From Aureimonas sp. AU20 (GTDB taxonomy: Bacteria; Pseudomonadota; Alphaproteobacteria; Rhizobiales; Rhizobiaceae), in contig NZ_CP006367.1 in the NCBI RefSeq assembly GCF_001442755.1, forward strand, positions 744,001-808,000: DNA of 64,000 nt, read 5' to 3'. The notes beneath the pieces are model-generated. The model ran no database searches and had not been told where the DNA came from. It saw only the letters and a list, made by a program, of their open reading frames with translations. This document shows, piece after piece, positions 45,319 to 55,146 of the stretch. A program made the translations under genes and the position numbers. How positions within the stretch are numbered: position 1 is the stretch's first letter; every line of letters starts with the position of its first letter.

Positions 45319-46017
45319 GTGGGCTCGCTCCTGTCCTGGCGCCACCTGCGGCGCACGTATCTGACGACGCCGACGCTCCTGCGCGTGGTGCCGACCGGTC
45401 TCGTGCTCCTCGTCGGCATCGTCGCCACGGCCTGGACGCACAGCCTTCTCAACCACCAAAGCGACCTCGTCCTCCACACGCACGAGGTGATCGAGACCAC
45501 CAAGGACGTGCTGATCGGCCTCGACGATGCCGAGACCGGCCAGCGCGGCTATCTCCTCAGCAGCGACCGGCGCTATCTCGACCCCTACGACAAGGCGCTG
45601 GAGCGGCTGGGGGATCTGCGCACGCGGCTGCGCGCGCAGATTTCCGACAACGCGGCGCAGGTCGCGCGGGTGGACGGGCTGGCAGGGCTGGTCGACGCCA
45701 AGCTCGCCGAGATGAAAGCCTCCATCGTCCTGCACGACGAGGCTGGCTTCGAGGCGGCGCGGGCGCGCGAGATCACGATGATGGAACGCGCCACGATGGA
45801 CCAGATCCGCGTCGTCATCGGCGCCATCACCGAGGGCGAGAAGCAGCTGCTCGACGCGCGCATGGCGGAGGTGGAGCGCGACGAACACCGCGTGCGCCTC
45901 GTCGCCATCGTGATCGGTCTCCTTTCGCTCCTGACCCGGACGGGCGTCGAGTTCTACCTCGCCCGCAAGGGGCTCGATGTGCGCGTCGTTCCGCGCCATC
46001 CGGGTGAGACGGACTGA
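45319..46017 (+). CDS. Orphan CHASE3-domain membrane protein
   Basis: A 232-aa protein with one N-terminal transmembrane helix (LLRVVPTGLVLLVGIVATAW). A periplasmic four-helix CHASE3 domain follows (HTHEVIETTKDVLIGLDDAE, TGQRGYLLSSDRRYLDPY), then a second helix near residue 195 (VRLVAIVIGLLSLL). Only about 25 residues follow, and no HAMP, kinase or GGDEF output domain is present. CHASE3 normally sits on sensor kinases or cyclases, so this is either a degraded sensor or a stand-alone module that partners another protein. The start is a GTG without a strong ribosome binding site, six bases after the dehydrogenase. Confidence 0.75.
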   Translation: MGSLLSWRHLRRTYLTTPTLLRVVPTGLVLLVGIVATAWTHSLLNHQSDLVLHTHEVIETTKDVLIGLDDAETGQRGYLLSSDRRYLDPYDKALERLGDLRTRLRAQISDNAAQVARVDGLAGLVDAKLAEMKASIVLHDEAGFEAARAREITMMERATMDQIRVVIGAITEGEKQLLDARMAEVERDEHRVRLVAIVIGLLSLLTRTGVEFYLARKGLDVRVVPRHPGETD

Positions 46018-46182
46018 TCGGCCGCATCGGTCCTCGGCGTCGAGCCAAGGCGGAAAGACCCGGCGAAATCGACCGATTTTCCCCATCGTCGCTTACCCAT
46101 CCCGCGATTTTGGCCATCGGCCGTGACCTGTTCCCTAACCTTCCCGGCTCAGCCTTGAGCCTGAGGGAGTTGGGAGGATCGC

Positions 46183-46695
46183 ATGAAACGAGCCGATGAA
46201 GCGGAGACCTGCCAGATCGCGGCGCTGCCCATCTGGGTGGACGAGACGGCGCGCGTGCGCCTCGGCCTCGTCACCTCCCGGCAGACCCATCGCTGGATCA
46301 TCCCCAAGGGTTGGCCCATGAAGGGGCTTGCCGATTTCGAGGCGGCACGGATCGAGGCGAAGGAGGAGGCGGGCCTGCGCGGTGAGATGCTGCACCAGCC
46401 GATCGGCACCTATCATTACTGGCAGCGCAAGCGCACCGATTTCCAATACGTCACCGTCGCGACCTATCTCATGCGCGTGACCGGGCAGAAGAGTGCCTGG
46501 AAGGAACAGCACGAGCGCCGCTTCGAATGGGTGACTTTGCGCGAGGCGGCCGAGCGGCTGGAGGAGCCCGAACTCGTGTCCATGGTCGCGGACCTTTCCG
46601 AGAACGAGCGGGCGAGGCGTTTCCTGCGTGGCGGGGACAAGCCGGCGCCAAGGACCGCGCGCTCGATCGACATAGGCGCGCCCGAGTTCGCCTGA
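46183..46695 (+). CDS. NUDIX hydrolase
   Basis: A 170-aa NUDIX protein. The box lies at about 43-66 as PKGWPMKGLADFEAARIEAK followed by EEAG. The metal-binding EExG core is intact, but the usual Arg of REUXEE is Ile, a variation common in the alphaproteobacterial DIPP-like subfamily (MutT/diphosphoinositol-phosphate-like). The substrate is a nucleoside or inositol diphosphate by family knowledge only. GGGAGGATCGCATG provides a good start site. Confidence 0.88.
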   Translation: MKRADEAETCQIAALPIWVDETARVRLGLVTSRQTHRWIIPKGWPMKGLADFEAARIEAKEEAGLRGEMLHQPIGTYHYWQRKRTDFQYVTVATYLMRVTGQKSAWKEQHERRFEWVTLREAAERLEEPELVSMVADLSENERARRFLRGGDKPAPRTARSIDIGAPEFA

Positions 46696-46723
46696 TCGGC
46701 GCCTTCGTTCCAACTTGAGCCCG

Positions 46724-47500
46724 CTAAGCCTTGAAGGCGCTCGGGCAAAGATCGGTCAGAGGGCATCGATCGCAGGCGGGTCGGCGGAAGTGGCAGACCT
46801 TTTGTCCGTGCAGCATCAGGATCTCGTGGTTGTCGTAGAGCGCCTGGGCGCTCCAGTCCGCCGGCAGCTGCGCGCGCAGGATCGGGTGCGAGGGGCCGAC
46901 ATCCATTTTGTCGCCGATCAGGCCAAGCCGCTGGGCGACGCGGTGATGGTGGCTGTCCACCGGCAGGGCCGGCATGCGCAGGACCGAGAAGGAAAGCACT
47001 GCCGCGCTGGTCTTCGGCCCGACGCCGGGCAGCGCCTCCAGCCAGCGCCGCGCCGCCTCGACCTCCATCCCGGCCAGGAAATCCAGCGTCAGTTCGCCTT
47101 GTCGGTCCCGCAAGGCCCGCAGCACCTCCTGCAACCGGGGCGCCTTCAGCTCGGGCCAGCGCACGCCGTGAATCAGCGCTTCGACCTCGCCCGCGTCGGC
47201 CTCGATCATCGCATCCCAATCGGGAAAGCGGGCGCGCAGCGCTTTGAAGGCGCGGCCGGAATCGGCGTTGCGCGTCCGGTGCGACAGGAGCGAGGAGATC
47301 AGTTCGCTCACCGGATCGAGATCGTGGAAATACGCGATCGGGCATTCGTAGGTCCGGCACAGGCGCCGATGCACCTCCAGCGCCTTCTCGCGCAGGGCGG
47401 TCTCGTCCACCGAGGGGGCGGAGGCCGTGCCGGCTCGCCGCCGCTTCACGGGCGCTGCGGGCGGCGGGGCGGGTTCGGCGGGGTGAGGGTGCTCTCGCAT
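46724..47500 (-). CDS. Endonuclease III-like base-excision DNA glycosylase (HhH-GPD, Fe-S)
   Basis: A 258-aa member of the Nth family. The helix-hairpin-helix is LPGVGPKTSAAVLSF, with the catalytic Lys in VGPKT, and the catalytic Asp is in PVDSHHHRVAQRLGL. A [4Fe-4S] loop is at the C-terminus, with C-x6-C-x2-C-x5-C in CHFRRPACDRCPLTDLC. It differs from canonical Nth in the substrate region (SLLSHRTRNADSGRAF in place of LSAQATD), so it is a paralogue rather than the main endonuclease III. A basic Pro-rich N-terminus precedes the fold. ATG 47498-47500 is chosen over an upstream extension. Confidence 0.87.
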   Translation of the reverse strand: MREHPHPAEPAPPPAAPVKRRRAGTASAPSVDETALREKALEVHRRLCRTYECPIAYFHDLDPVSELISSLLSHRTRNADSGRAFKALRARFPDWDAMIEADAGEVEALIHGVRWPELKAPRLQEVLRALRDRQGELTLDFLAGMEVEAARRWLEALPGVGPKTSAAVLSFSVLRMPALPVDSHHHRVAQRLGLIGDKMDVGPSHPILRAQLPADWSAQALYDNHEILMLHGQKVCHFRRPACDRCPLTDLCPSAFKA

Positions 47501-47686
47501 GAGATGAGCAAGCGAGGAAGCGGCGCCGCCGTTCCGGGCGGGCCTCTCGCCGCGTCCTTTTGACTCAAGACCACGCAAACACGGCGCGACCTCATGTCGA
47601 GCGACCCCGTGCCTGACGGAATGCCGTTCCTCATGAACGGGCGAAAGCCTTCGCCCGTCCGCCGCGTGCAAAGTCTGGCGCCGAAC

Positions 47687-48070
47687 TCAGTTGGCCTGGG
47701 GCGGCTGCGGCGCGATCGAGCCGGGCGGGATCACCGGCGTCGTTCCGGGATCGGCGTCGGGCACGGGCGCATCCATGTCGGGATCGCCATCGGTCTGGGG
47801 AATCAGCACGCTTTCGCAATCGTCGAGCTGGTCGGTTAGCATCTGGCCGTCGCTCGTGGTGCCGCCCGCCGTGTCGCCAGGATTGACGGTGCAGGTTTCG
47901 CTGCCCGCCGGGGGCGCGGCGTCACCTGGCGTCTGCGGGATCGGCGCCTCGGTGCCCGGTGTCTGCACGCTGGGAGGCGCGGGCGGCGCCGTCTGCGCCT
48001 CGGCCCGCCCGGCCAAAAGGGCGAGCGCCAGGGAAGCGGCGAGAAGGGGTGTGACGGTTCGCGCGGTCAT
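47687..48070 (-). CDS. Secreted Pro/Asp-rich hypothetical protein
   Basis: A 127-aa protein with a clear signal peptide (TVTPLLAASLALALLAGRAEAQ, in part, cleavage after AEA). An acidic, Pro/Thr/Gly-rich mature part follows, with two cysteines (ETCTVNP and DDCESVL) that may pair. It resembles short exported proteins of unknown function in Rhizobiales. AAGGAG sits seven bases before ATG 48068-48070. Confidence 0.75.
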   Translation of the reverse strand: MTARTVTPLLAASLALALLAGRAEAQTAPPAPPSVQTPGTEAPIPQTPGDAAPPAGSETCTVNPGDTAGGTTSDGQMLTDQLDDCESVLIPQTDGDPDMDAPVPDADPGTTPVIPPGSIAPQPPQAN

Positions 48071-48334
48071 GGGGCGAATCTCCTTCGCTGAGGTCGGAGC
48101 CGGTCTTCTCCCCGATCCCAACCGAATTGAGGCGGGCGCGGGTCAAACCATGGGAGAGAGCGGGAAAGTCGCCCCGCCGGCCGTCGCGACCCGGTCTTGC
48201 CCCCTCAACGCGCGAGCCGCCCCTCCGGCTCCACCGATCGAATGTCCGGGCTGTGTGTTTGGAGATCGTTCGATGAACCGGGCGGGTCAGGTCGTCGGCG
48301 CTTGCCCGCCGTTGCCCATGCTCACCGCGGTAAC
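48071..48334. other. Intergenic, no gene seen
   Basis: DNA between the secreted protein gene and repeat copy B. It contains the former's promoter and ribosome binding site, and nothing else I can identify. Confidence 0.5.
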
Positions 48335-48551
48335 TCTCACATCACCTAAGTTTGTCTCCGCGCCGCCAAGGGATTTTTTGGCGTCGCAAGGCGCCAAACG
48401 CAGGCGATGCGAGGGCGCATCGGCGAGGATTGGCAACGGTCCATGCGGACGGGCGAGACCTCCGCTGCCCTTGCGCGGCATGTCTCGTCCTGGGGCGATG
48501 CCGGAAAAGCACCGACGGACCGACCCGCCCTAGTTTCCAAACAGGCTCTCA
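48335..48551 (+). repeat. Dispersed repeat, copy B (about 0.2 kb)
   Basis: Same block order as copy A: GCCAAGGGATTTTTT, GGCGATGCGAGGGCGCATCG (about 48401-48420) and TTGGCAACGGTCC, then AAAGCACCGACGGACCGACC. It ends with TTTCCAAACAGGCTCTCAGA, the inverted form of copy A's beginning. The reversed end reads TGAGAGCCTGTTTGG, and its TGA is the stop codon of lrgB. The left border is fuzzy. The GATGCG/CGCATC arms can form a hairpin. Confidence 0.75.
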
Positions 48552-49277
48552 GAGCAACCAACCGAGCACGAGCGGAGCGACGATGGCGGTGACGAGGCCG
48601 TTCAGCGCCATGGCGAGGCCCGCGAAGGCGCCGGCGACATTGTCCACCTGGAAGGCGCGCGCCGTGCCGATGCCGTGCGAGGCGAGGCCAGCGGCGAAGC
48701 CCCGCGCGGCATAGTCGCGAATGCGCAGCGCGTTCATCAGCGGCGTCACCAGGATCGCCCCGATCACGCCGGTCGCGATCACGAACACGGCTGTCAGCGT
48801 CGGGTCGGCGCCGAGTCCCTGCGAAATGCCCATGGCGATGCCTGCCGTCACCGACTTGGGCGCCAGCGCCAGCACGAGCGGCTGAGGAAGGTGGAGAAGA
48901 AGCGCGATCGCCACCGTCGACACTACGCCCGCCAGCGCTCCGACGAACAGCGCCGCGAGCACCGGCAGGAGTGTTTCGCGCACCACGCGCCGGTTGCGAT
49001 AAAGCGGCACGCCGAGCGCGACCGTCGCCGGCCCGAGCGCGAAATGGATGAACTGCGCCCCGGCGAAATAGGTGGCGTAGGGCGTGGCGCTCAACTGCAG
49101 GATCGCCACCACGAAGACGATGGCCAGAAGCACCGGGTTCATCAGCGGGTGGAAGCCCGTCAATTCGGCCAGCCGCCGGGCCAGCAGAAAGGCGCCGAGC
49201 GTCACCGTCAGCCAAAGGAGGGGGCTGGCGGAAAGATAGACCCAGAGTTCGAAGAGGGAATCGGGCGCCTGTATCAT
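48549..49277 (-). CDS. lrgB: LrgB/CidB family membrane protein
   Basis: A 242-aa protein with seven or eight helices and the LrgB features FHPLMNPVLLAIVFVVAI, FLGPATVALGVPLYR-like FALGPATVALGVPLYRNRR, LALAPKSVTAGIAMGISQG, DPTLTAVFVIATGVIGA and the C-terminal SHGIGTARAFQVDNVAGAFA. LrgAB/CidAB-type proteins have been tied to murein hydrolase control and, in plants and some bacteria, to glycolate or pyruvate transport. It overlaps lrgA by ATGA. Confidence 0.92.
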   Translation of the reverse strand: MIQAPDSLFELWVYLSASPLLWLTVTLGAFLLARRLAELTGFHPLMNPVLLAIVFVVAILQLSATPYATYFAGAQFIHFALGPATVALGVPLYRNRRVVRETLLPVLAALFVGALAGVVSTVAIALLLHLPQPLVLALAPKSVTAGIAMGISQGLGADPTLTAVFVIATGVIGAILVTPLMNALRIRDYAARGFAAGLASHGIGTARAFQVDNVAGAFAGLAMALNGLVTAIVAPLVLGWLL

Positions 49278-49648
49278 TGGCCGCGCTCTGTCAGGAGGCG
49301 CACGAGGCGGAAGGCGCCGACCGTCGCGAGCATCGTGGCCACGGTCGAGCCGACCAGGGTGATGAGAATGCCGGTGGCGTTGTGGGCAATGAGGTCGAGC
49401 TTGCCAGCGACACCGACGCCCGCCGGCACGAACAGGACGCCGAGATAAAGCAGCAGCCCGTCGGCCGCGCCTTCCACCGAGCGGGTGCGGGCTGCCATGC
49501 GCTCGCCGCCCAGGCGCTCCGACACTGCGAAATAAGCGATCAGGAGCAGGATGCCGAGCACCGGCCCCGGCACCGGACCGCCCGTCGCGTGGCGAACCGC
49601 CTCGCCCAGAAGCTGGCAGGAAAGGAGGACGAAGAGTCCGTAGAGCAT
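49274..49648 (-). CDS. lrgA: LrgA/CidA family holin-like protein
   Basis: A 124-aa protein with four hydrophobic helices and the typical start LLSCQLLGEAVRHATGGPVP, PGPVLGILLLIAYF, then DGLLLYLGVLFVPAGVGV. It is co-translated with lrgB. ATG 49646-49648 follows an AGGAGG-like purine stretch in the upstream DNA on the same strand. A longer upstream frame is low-complexity and not favoured. Confidence 0.9.
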   Translation of the reverse strand: MLYGLFVLLSCQLLGEAVRHATGGPVPGPVLGILLLIAYFAVSERLGGERMAARTRSVEGAADGLLLYLGVLFVPAGVGVAGKLDLIAHNATGILITLVGSTVATMLATVGAFRLVRLLTERGQ

Positions 49649-49836
49649 AGTCCGCCCTCGCGATGGCGCTGGCCGCGCGATTTTCGTCCCGCGCAACCCG
49701 ACTGTTCCGAAACGGCCACCCGAGGGGAAACCCAGGTGGCCGCGCGGAAGGTCACGCCTGCGCCGCATCGGCGCAAGAGCGGTGCGAGGCACAACACCCA
49801 TGCGATGGACGCATGGGTGAGGGCTCCGTTATGTTC

Positions 49837-51903
49837 TCAGAGCGTCGGCAGCGCGCCGACGATGCGCAGCGACAGGCCCTCCAGCGGGTCGAGAGTGATC
49901 TTGAGGCGCCCGTCTTCGCCCAGGTCGCCCTCGATCGTCTCGGCGATCATATCCACCACCGGGCCGGGGCGCACATTGGCCAGTTCGATGGTCTCCTCGA
50001 TCGGGTTCTGGCTGAAGTTGAGCGCCGTCAGCTGCGTGCCGCGCCCGTCGGGCAGCTCGTGCACCATGACGAGAAGGCCGGGGCTGGTGACGTCGGGAAT
50101 GGCGGTCTGTTTCGCGGCGGCGATGCCATAGGCGTCGCGCACCTGAAGAAGCCGCTTCAGCCGCGAGGCGAAGGAGTCCGGGTTCTCCAGCTGGTCGCAG
50201 AGCGAGCCGTAGAGCGAGCGGGCGCGCGGCATGCCGCCCGAGGAGAAGCGGGCGCCCGGCGCGGCATCGATCAGGTCGTAGGCCCCGCGCTCGATCCAGC
50301 GCGTGTCGCCATCGCGCATCATGTCCGCCACCTGCTCGGGCTCCAGCGGCAGGGCGCCGACGAGATCCCAGCCCGACAAAGCGAAGACGCCGGGCTGATA
50401 GGCGTTGTACATGGCGAGCAGGAGATGCGCTTTTTGGATCTGCGCCAGTTCCTCGTCGCCGATCGTGGAGAGATCGGTGATGCCGAGCGCGGCCGCGACG
50501 ACGCTCGCCGTGGTGCAGGCGATGCCGTTGGTGACGAAGCGCAGATTGTAGGGCGCCGCCGGCCCGCTGAGCTTCTCGTACATCGTCTCGCGGATATGAG
50601 TGCGCAGCGTGCGGCCCTGCCAGGTCTGGCCCTGGAACGTGTAGATGTCGTTGGCGTGCAGGGTCCAGAAATGGACGAGTTCCGTGGTCAGTTCGTCATG
50701 GTTCTGCAGCGCGTGGATCAGCGAGGCGGGGTCGATGCCGAACTCGTGCACCATGCGCAGCATCATGCGCAGGAACTCCGTATCGCCGGTGAGCAGCGCG
50801 TGCTGATAGGCGGGCCGGGTGATGAAGTCGTAGGAGAGATCCGCCCCGCCCTTGGACATGACGGCGATGTCGTCCACCGTCAGGTTCAACTCCTGGAACG
50901 AGAAGCCGCCGGCCTTGCGGATCATGCCGGCCAGAAGCTGGTTGCCGACCACCGAAAGCGGATGGCCTTCCGACCAGGCGGGCCCGTCCGTGCGCTTTTC
51001 CACGCCCAGGAAGCCGTTGGCGTCGAGCCGCAGGCCGCGCGCACCCATCTGGTCGATGGAATGCAGCGCGTCGCCGACGATCATCTGCTGCGCGGCGAAG
51101 GACGGGTCGAGCCAGTTGAGGCTCGGCTGGCCTTCCTTGAAGTAGTGGAGATAGACCCAACGTCGCGTCGCGCCGTCGACACCGACGATGGGCGGCGTGG
51201 CGCTCCAGTCGGTTTCCTTGACGCCCGGCTCGAAGAAGATGACCCGCTGCAACTGGCCGACGATATAGCCTTTCTCGCGCAGGATATCGACGGCTGCGGG
51301 CTGTAGGTTCACCGCGTCGCGCCCTTCGGGCACCTCGGGCAGCAGCGCCCAGTCCTCCTCCTGGATCTCCACCATGTGGTAGAGGCCGGGATAGTCGCCG
51401 ACTTTCATCTCGGCGAGGCGGAAGTCCGCGCCCTTGCCGGTGTGGGCGGGCACGACGTCGTCGATTACCACCGCGTTGTGGGCGGCGGCCATGCGGCTGA
51501 CGGCGACGAACTCCTCGCTCGTGCCGTAGGCGGGGTCGATGTCGAAGCTGATCCGATCGAAATTGCCGTCGATCGTCGGCGAATAGCGCTCGTCCTTGTA
51601 GCCGCCGGCCCGCTTCATCGGGCCGGTGTGGATGCCGCGCACGCCGATGGAGGAGAGCGCCGACCAGAGGCGCTGGTCGCTGAGCGTCGAAAGGACCGAC
51701 TGCCCGTCGCGCGTGACGATGGAGGCGGGGTAGGCGGTGAACCAGACGGGCGCGACGGCGGAGGCGACGCGCGGGCGCGTTTCGGCATAGGGGCGCTGCC
51801 AGAGCCGGCCCTGGCCGCCATACTTCTCGGCGGCGACTTTGGCCTGACGCAGCATCGACATCTCGACAAGCGCTTGAATGGTCTCGTTCATCGGCATCGA
51901 CAT
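49837..51903 (-). CDS. GH13 alpha-amylase-fold enzyme, maltosyl/trehalose synthase-like
   Basis: A 688-aa protein with an (alpha/beta)8 GH13 barrel. Region I is [13 protein letters not shown], region II with the nucleophile is [14 protein letters not shown], region III with the acid/base is FSFQELNL and region IV is [10 protein letters not shown]-terminal beta domain follows from about residue 600 ([20 protein letters not shown]). These features match proteins annotated as maltose alpha-D-glucosyltransferase / trehalose synthase-like in Rhizobiales. The true reaction could be isomerisation, hydrolysis or glucosyl transfer. No treYZ or glg genes are adjacent. I start at ATG 51901-51903. The reading frame continues much further upstream only as an antisense shadow of the GGDEF-EAL gene. 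Confidence 0.82.
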   Translation of the reverse strand: MSMPMNETIQALVEMSMLRQAKVAAEKYGGQGRLWQRPYAETRPRVASAVAPVWFTAYPASIVTRDGQSVLSTLSDQRLWSALSSIGVRGIHTGPMKRAGGYKDERYSPTIDGNFDRISFDIDPAYGTSEEFVAVSRMAAAHNAVVIDDVVPAHTGKGADFRLAEMKVGDYPGLYHMVEIQEEDWALLPEVPEGRDAVNLQPAAVDILREKGYIVGQLQRVIFFEPGVKETDWSATPPIVGVDGATRRWVYLHYFKEGQPSLNWLDPSFAAQQMIVGDALHSIDQMGARGLRLDANGFLGVEKRTDGPAWSEGHPLSVVGNQLLAGMIRKAGGFSFQELNLTVDDIAVMSKGGADLSYDFITRPAYQHALLTGDTEFLRMMLRMVHEFGIDPASLIHALQNHDELTTELVHFWTLHANDIYTFQGQTWQGRTLRTHIRETMYEKLSGPAAPYNLRFVTNGIACTTASVVAAALGITDLSTIGDEELAQIQKAHLLLAMYNAYQPGVFALSGWDLVGALPLEPEQVADMMRDGDTRWIERGAYDLIDAAPGARFSSGGMPRARSLYGSLCDQLENPDSFASRLKRLLQVRDAYGIAAAKQTAIPDVTSPGLLVMVHELPDGRGTQLTALNFSQNPIEETIELANVRPGPVVDMIAETIEGDLGEDGRLKITLDPLEGLSLRIVGALPTL

Positions 51904-52146
51904 GTGGCGGGTCGTCCCTCGGGTCGGTTCTCTTGACGCGTGGGCCAAACGCGGCCCGGAGGGGAAGTTTCCGCGCAAGCGCGATCTTTCAAGGCCGGAC
52001 CGGCCGCGCGTTTCGCGCAAGCCGATGTTTTGGCTCCTGCCGGGTCCAGTCGCGCCAACCGAAGCTTTCGCGGCTAAATTTTGGCGGCGAACGAAATTCT
52101 TAGGTTTCTCGGCGACAGTGCGGCTCTTGGAACGGGCGGACGAAAG

Positions 52147-54099
52147 ATGGTTCGAAAGCACCTGCGGGAGATGTCGTTCGGCGTTTCCGACCTTCTGGTC
52201 GCGAAGCCGCAACTTGACGAGCTGAGCAGGCAGGTTCCGCTTCTCTATGTCCTTCTCAGCGTCAACTCGCTTGCGGTGGCCTATTCGCTGAGCGATTCCG
52301 CGCCTTTCTGGCTGACGACGCTGATGCCCGTCCTGCTCGTAGTCGTGTCCGCATGCCGGGTGTTTCTGTGGATGCGCCGCCCGACGCCGCCCGATGCCGC
52401 ATCCGCAAGGCGTGCGCTGAACCGCATCACCGTGATCGCCGCCATTCTCGCGCTGGCCTTCGTCACGTGGGCGCTCGCGCTCTACAGCTACGGGGTCCGC
52501 GAGGAGCGGGCGCATATCGCGGTGTTCATGGCCGTTACCATGATCGGTTGCATTTTCTGTCTGATGCATCTGCCGCAGGCGGCCCTGGCCGTCACGGCGG
52601 TCGTCACGATTCCCTACATCGCCTACAGCCTGTACGAGAAGAATACCGTCTTCGCCGGAATCGCCTTCAACACCCTGCTCGTCATGTTGGTGATGATCCG
52701 CGTTTTGATGAACAATTTTCGGGGCTTCCGCGAACTCGTCCATTCCAAGGAGGAGATGGAGCGTCTCGGGCGCGAGAACCTCATTCTCGCCAATACCGAC
52801 AATCTGACGGGCCTGTCGAACCGGCGGCTCTTCTTCGCGGAACTCGCGCGGATGCTGGAGGGGGCGGAGAACACGCAAGGCTTCGTCGCGGTCGGCCTTC
52901 TCGATCTCGACCGGTTCAAGCCGATCAACGACACGCATGGCCATGGAGTTGGAGACCGGCTTCTGGAGGCGGTCGCCCAACGGTTGAGCCAGGTTCAGTG
53001 GGAGGTGCCCGACCTCGTGGTCTCGCGCCTTGGCGGAGACGAGTTCGCTTTCGTCGGCCCCCTCGACAAGCGCTCGGCGGAGGCAGTCGGCGTCCGCTTG
53101 TGCGAGGCGCTGGCCCAGCCCTTCGAACTCGACGATCTGGTGCTGACGCTGGGGGCCTCCTGCGGGGTGGCGCTGTCGACCGACGCCAGCGGCTCGGCGC
53201 AGGAGCTTTTCAACCGGGCCGATTATGCGCTCTACCAGAGCAAGAAGAACTCCCGAGGCCAAGTGTGCCTTTATACGCTCGACCACGAGCGGGAAATCCG
53301 CTCGGAGGAGGCGCTCGAGCGCGCGCTGAGCACGGCCGATCTCGAAGCGGAAATGCAGCTGCATTTCCAGCCCGTGGTGCATTTCGACACCGGCGCCGTC
53401 CAGTTCGTGGAAGCGCTGGCCCGGTGGAACAGCCCGATCCTCGGGCCGGTGCGCCCCGATCTCTTCATCGCCGCGGCCGAGCGGATGGGCCTGATCCACG
53501 ACCTGACACTGGTCCTGTTCCGCAAGGCGGTGGCGGCACTCGGCCAGCTGCCCGAGTGCGTGAACCTGTCGTTCAATCTCTCCGCGCAGGACGTGACCAA
53601 CCCGCCGACCGTCCTCAACCTCGTCTCGATCGTGCGCCAGTCCGGCGTCGATCCCCGCCGCATCATGCTGGAACTGACCGAGACGGCGGTGATGCGCGAC
53701 TTCCGGCAGGCGGACCAGTCGGTCACGCTCCTGCGCTCGCTCGGCATGGGCATCGCGCTGGACGATTTCGGAACCGGCTATTCCAGCCTCAGCTACCTGC
53801 ATCGGCTGCCGATCGATAAGATCAAGATCGACCGCAGCTTCGTGCATGCGCTGCAGGACCAGTCGGGCCACGATCTGCTGCGCTCGATCCTCATGCTGTG
53901 CCAGAGCATGACGCTGGAATGCGTCGTCGAGGGCGTGGAGACGGTGGAGCAACTGGCGACGCTGCGCGAACTCGGCGCGCGCGCCTTCCAGGGCTACCTC
54001 TTCGCCAAGCCCATGCCGATGGACGCGCTTCTCGCCTGGATCGATGCGGACGAGCCCGAGGTCGCTCGGCCGGCCCGGCACGCCGCGCAGACCGTCTGA
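52147..54099 (+). CDS. Membrane GGDEF-EAL protein (c-di-GMP synthesis/breakdown)
   Basis: A 650-aa protein with about six N-terminal transmembrane helices (residues 30-190, MASE-like). A GGDEF domain follows with [26 protein letters not shown] and the intact active site RLGGDEFAF (about 294). Then comes an EAL domain with FVEALARW (about 419), LELTETAVM and [20 protein letters not shown] (about 538). Both signatures look catalytically competent, so it could be bifunctional. TTG 52081 gives a longer frame; I prefer ATG 52147 after GGACGAAAG. It ends six bases from the convergent HD-GYP gene. Confidence 0.93.
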   Translation: MVRKHLREMSFGVSDLLVAKPQLDELSRQVPLLYVLLSVNSLAVAYSLSDSAPFWLTTLMPVLLVVVSACRVFLWMRRPTPPDAASARRALNRITVIAAILALAFVTWALALYSYGVREERAHIAVFMAVTMIGCIFCLMHLPQAALAVTAVVTIPYIAYSLYEKNTVFAGIAFNTLLVMLVMIRVLMNNFRGFRELVHSKEEMERLGRENLILANTDNLTGLSNRRLFFAELARMLEGAENTQGFVAVGLLDLDRFKPINDTHGHGVGDRLLEAVAQRLSQVQWEVPDLVVSRLGGDEFAFVGPLDKRSAEAVGVRLCEALAQPFELDDLVLTLGASCGVALSTDASGSAQELFNRADYALYQSKKNSRGQVCLYTLDHEREIRSEEALERALSTADLEAEMQLHFQPVVHFDTGAVQFVEALARWNSPILGPVRPDLFIAAAERMGLIHDLTLVLFRKAVAALGQLPECVNLSFNLSAQDVTNPPTVLNLVSIVRQSGVDPRRIMLELTETAVMRDFRQADQSVTLLRSLGMGIALDDFGTGYSSLSYLHRLPIDKIKIDRSFVHALQDQSGHDLLRSILMLCQSMTLECVVEGVETVEQLATLRELGARAFQGYLFAKPMPMDALLAWIDADEPEVARPARHAAQTV

Positions 54100-54105
54100 C
54101 GCCTG

Positions 54106-55146
54106 CTAAGGGCGCGGGTCCGAATAGCCGTTCACCGCCTTGGACGCTTGGGCGTCGGGCATCTCGATGCGCAGGTCGAGCGGGATCGTTTCCTCGTAGC
54201 CGAGGCAGCGCGCGAAATCGGCCAGCAGCGGCATGTCGAGATGGCCCTCCCATTCGAACATGCGCGTCAGCGCTTCCTGCGGCGTCCAAGCCTTCCGATA
54301 AGGGCGGATCGAAGTCACCGCGTCGTAGACGTCGCAGATCGTGGACAGGCGCACCGGCCGGCTGATCTCTTCGCCGGCGATCCGATCGGGATAGCCGGTG
54401 CCGTCCAGTCGCTCGTGATGATGGCGGCAGATGTCCAGGATCATGTCGGGCATGTCGGGATGGGCGGACAGGATGCGATGCCCTTCGCCCGGATGTGCCT
54501 GGATCAGCTCCCGCTCCTGCTCGGTCAGGCCAGAGGGCTTCAGCAGCACGGAGGCGGGGATCGAGACCTTGCCGAGATCGTGCAACAGGCCCGCCATGCC
54601 GAGAAGCTGCAGGTCCTCGGTCTCCAGTTCGAGATACCGCCCGAAGCGCAGCATCAGCGCGCTGACGGCGATGGAATGAAGATAGGTGTAGGCGTCGGTG
54701 GACTTGATGCGCGTCAGCCCGATCAGCGCCGTGGAACTGCCGGTGAGAGACGTCAGGATCCCCTGGGTCACCGACAATGCGATTCGGGGGTCCGGCGTGC
54801 GGCCCATGCGGGCGCTGCCGAACAGGCGGCCCATCGCCCGCCTGCAGTTGCGCACGGTCATCTCGGCCAGCCGCTGCTGATCGAAACCCGCCGAGGGGCG
54901 GGGCTCCGCCGTGTCCGTCGGGCGCTGGACGGCACCGGGCTTGCCCACCTCGCCGCTCGCGTCCATTCCCGATTTGGCGTCGTCGATCAGCACGCCGGAC
55001 ACCGCGCTCGCGCGCAGGCGCGCCAGATCGCCGGGCTTGTTCAGGAGGAAGTTGGTCCGCCAGAACGGATGATCGGCCCAGCTTCCTTCGAAGCCGATGA
55101 TGAACATTCCCAGTTGGGCGTCCTGCGGGCGAATGAGTTTCAGCAT
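54106..55146 (-). CDS. HD-GYP domain c-di-GMP phosphodiesterase
   Basis: A 346-aa cytoplasmic protein. The N-terminal DUF3391-like part has KLIRPQDAQLGMFIIGFEGS. The HD-GYP domain has the metal ligands in LLHDLGKVSIP and the signature HHERLDGTGYPDRI, followed by ISRPVRLSTICDVYDAVTS and RPYRKAWTP. It should hydrolyse c-di-GMP to GMP via pGpG. I use ATG 55144-55146; another ATG at 55156-55158 is possible, and neither has a clear ribosome binding site. Confidence 0.92.
   Translation of the reverse strand: MLKLIRPQDAQLGMFIIGFEGSWADHPFWRTNFLLNKPGDLARLRASAVSGVLIDDAKSGMDASGEVGKPGAVQRPTDTAEPRPSAGFDQQRLAEMTVRNCRRAMGRLFGSARMGRTPDPRIALSVTQGILTSLTGSSTALIGLTRIKSTDAYTYLHSIAVSALMLRFGRYLELETEDLQLLGMAGLLHDLGKVSIPASVLLKPSGLTEQERELIQAHPGEGHRILSAHPDMPDMILDICRHHHERLDGTGYPDRIAGEEISRPVRLSTICDVYDAVTSIRPYRKAWTPQEALTRMFEWEGHLDMPLLADFARCLGYEETIPLDLRIEMPDAQASKAVNGYSDPRP

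Noticed and set aside
49837..54081. A continuous 1414-codon open frame on the minus strand
   Set aside because: Only the last 688 codons match a GH13 enzyme. The first 726 are antisense to the clearly real GGDEF-EAL gene and have a random, Arg/Gln/Gly-rich composition typical of GC-rich shadows.
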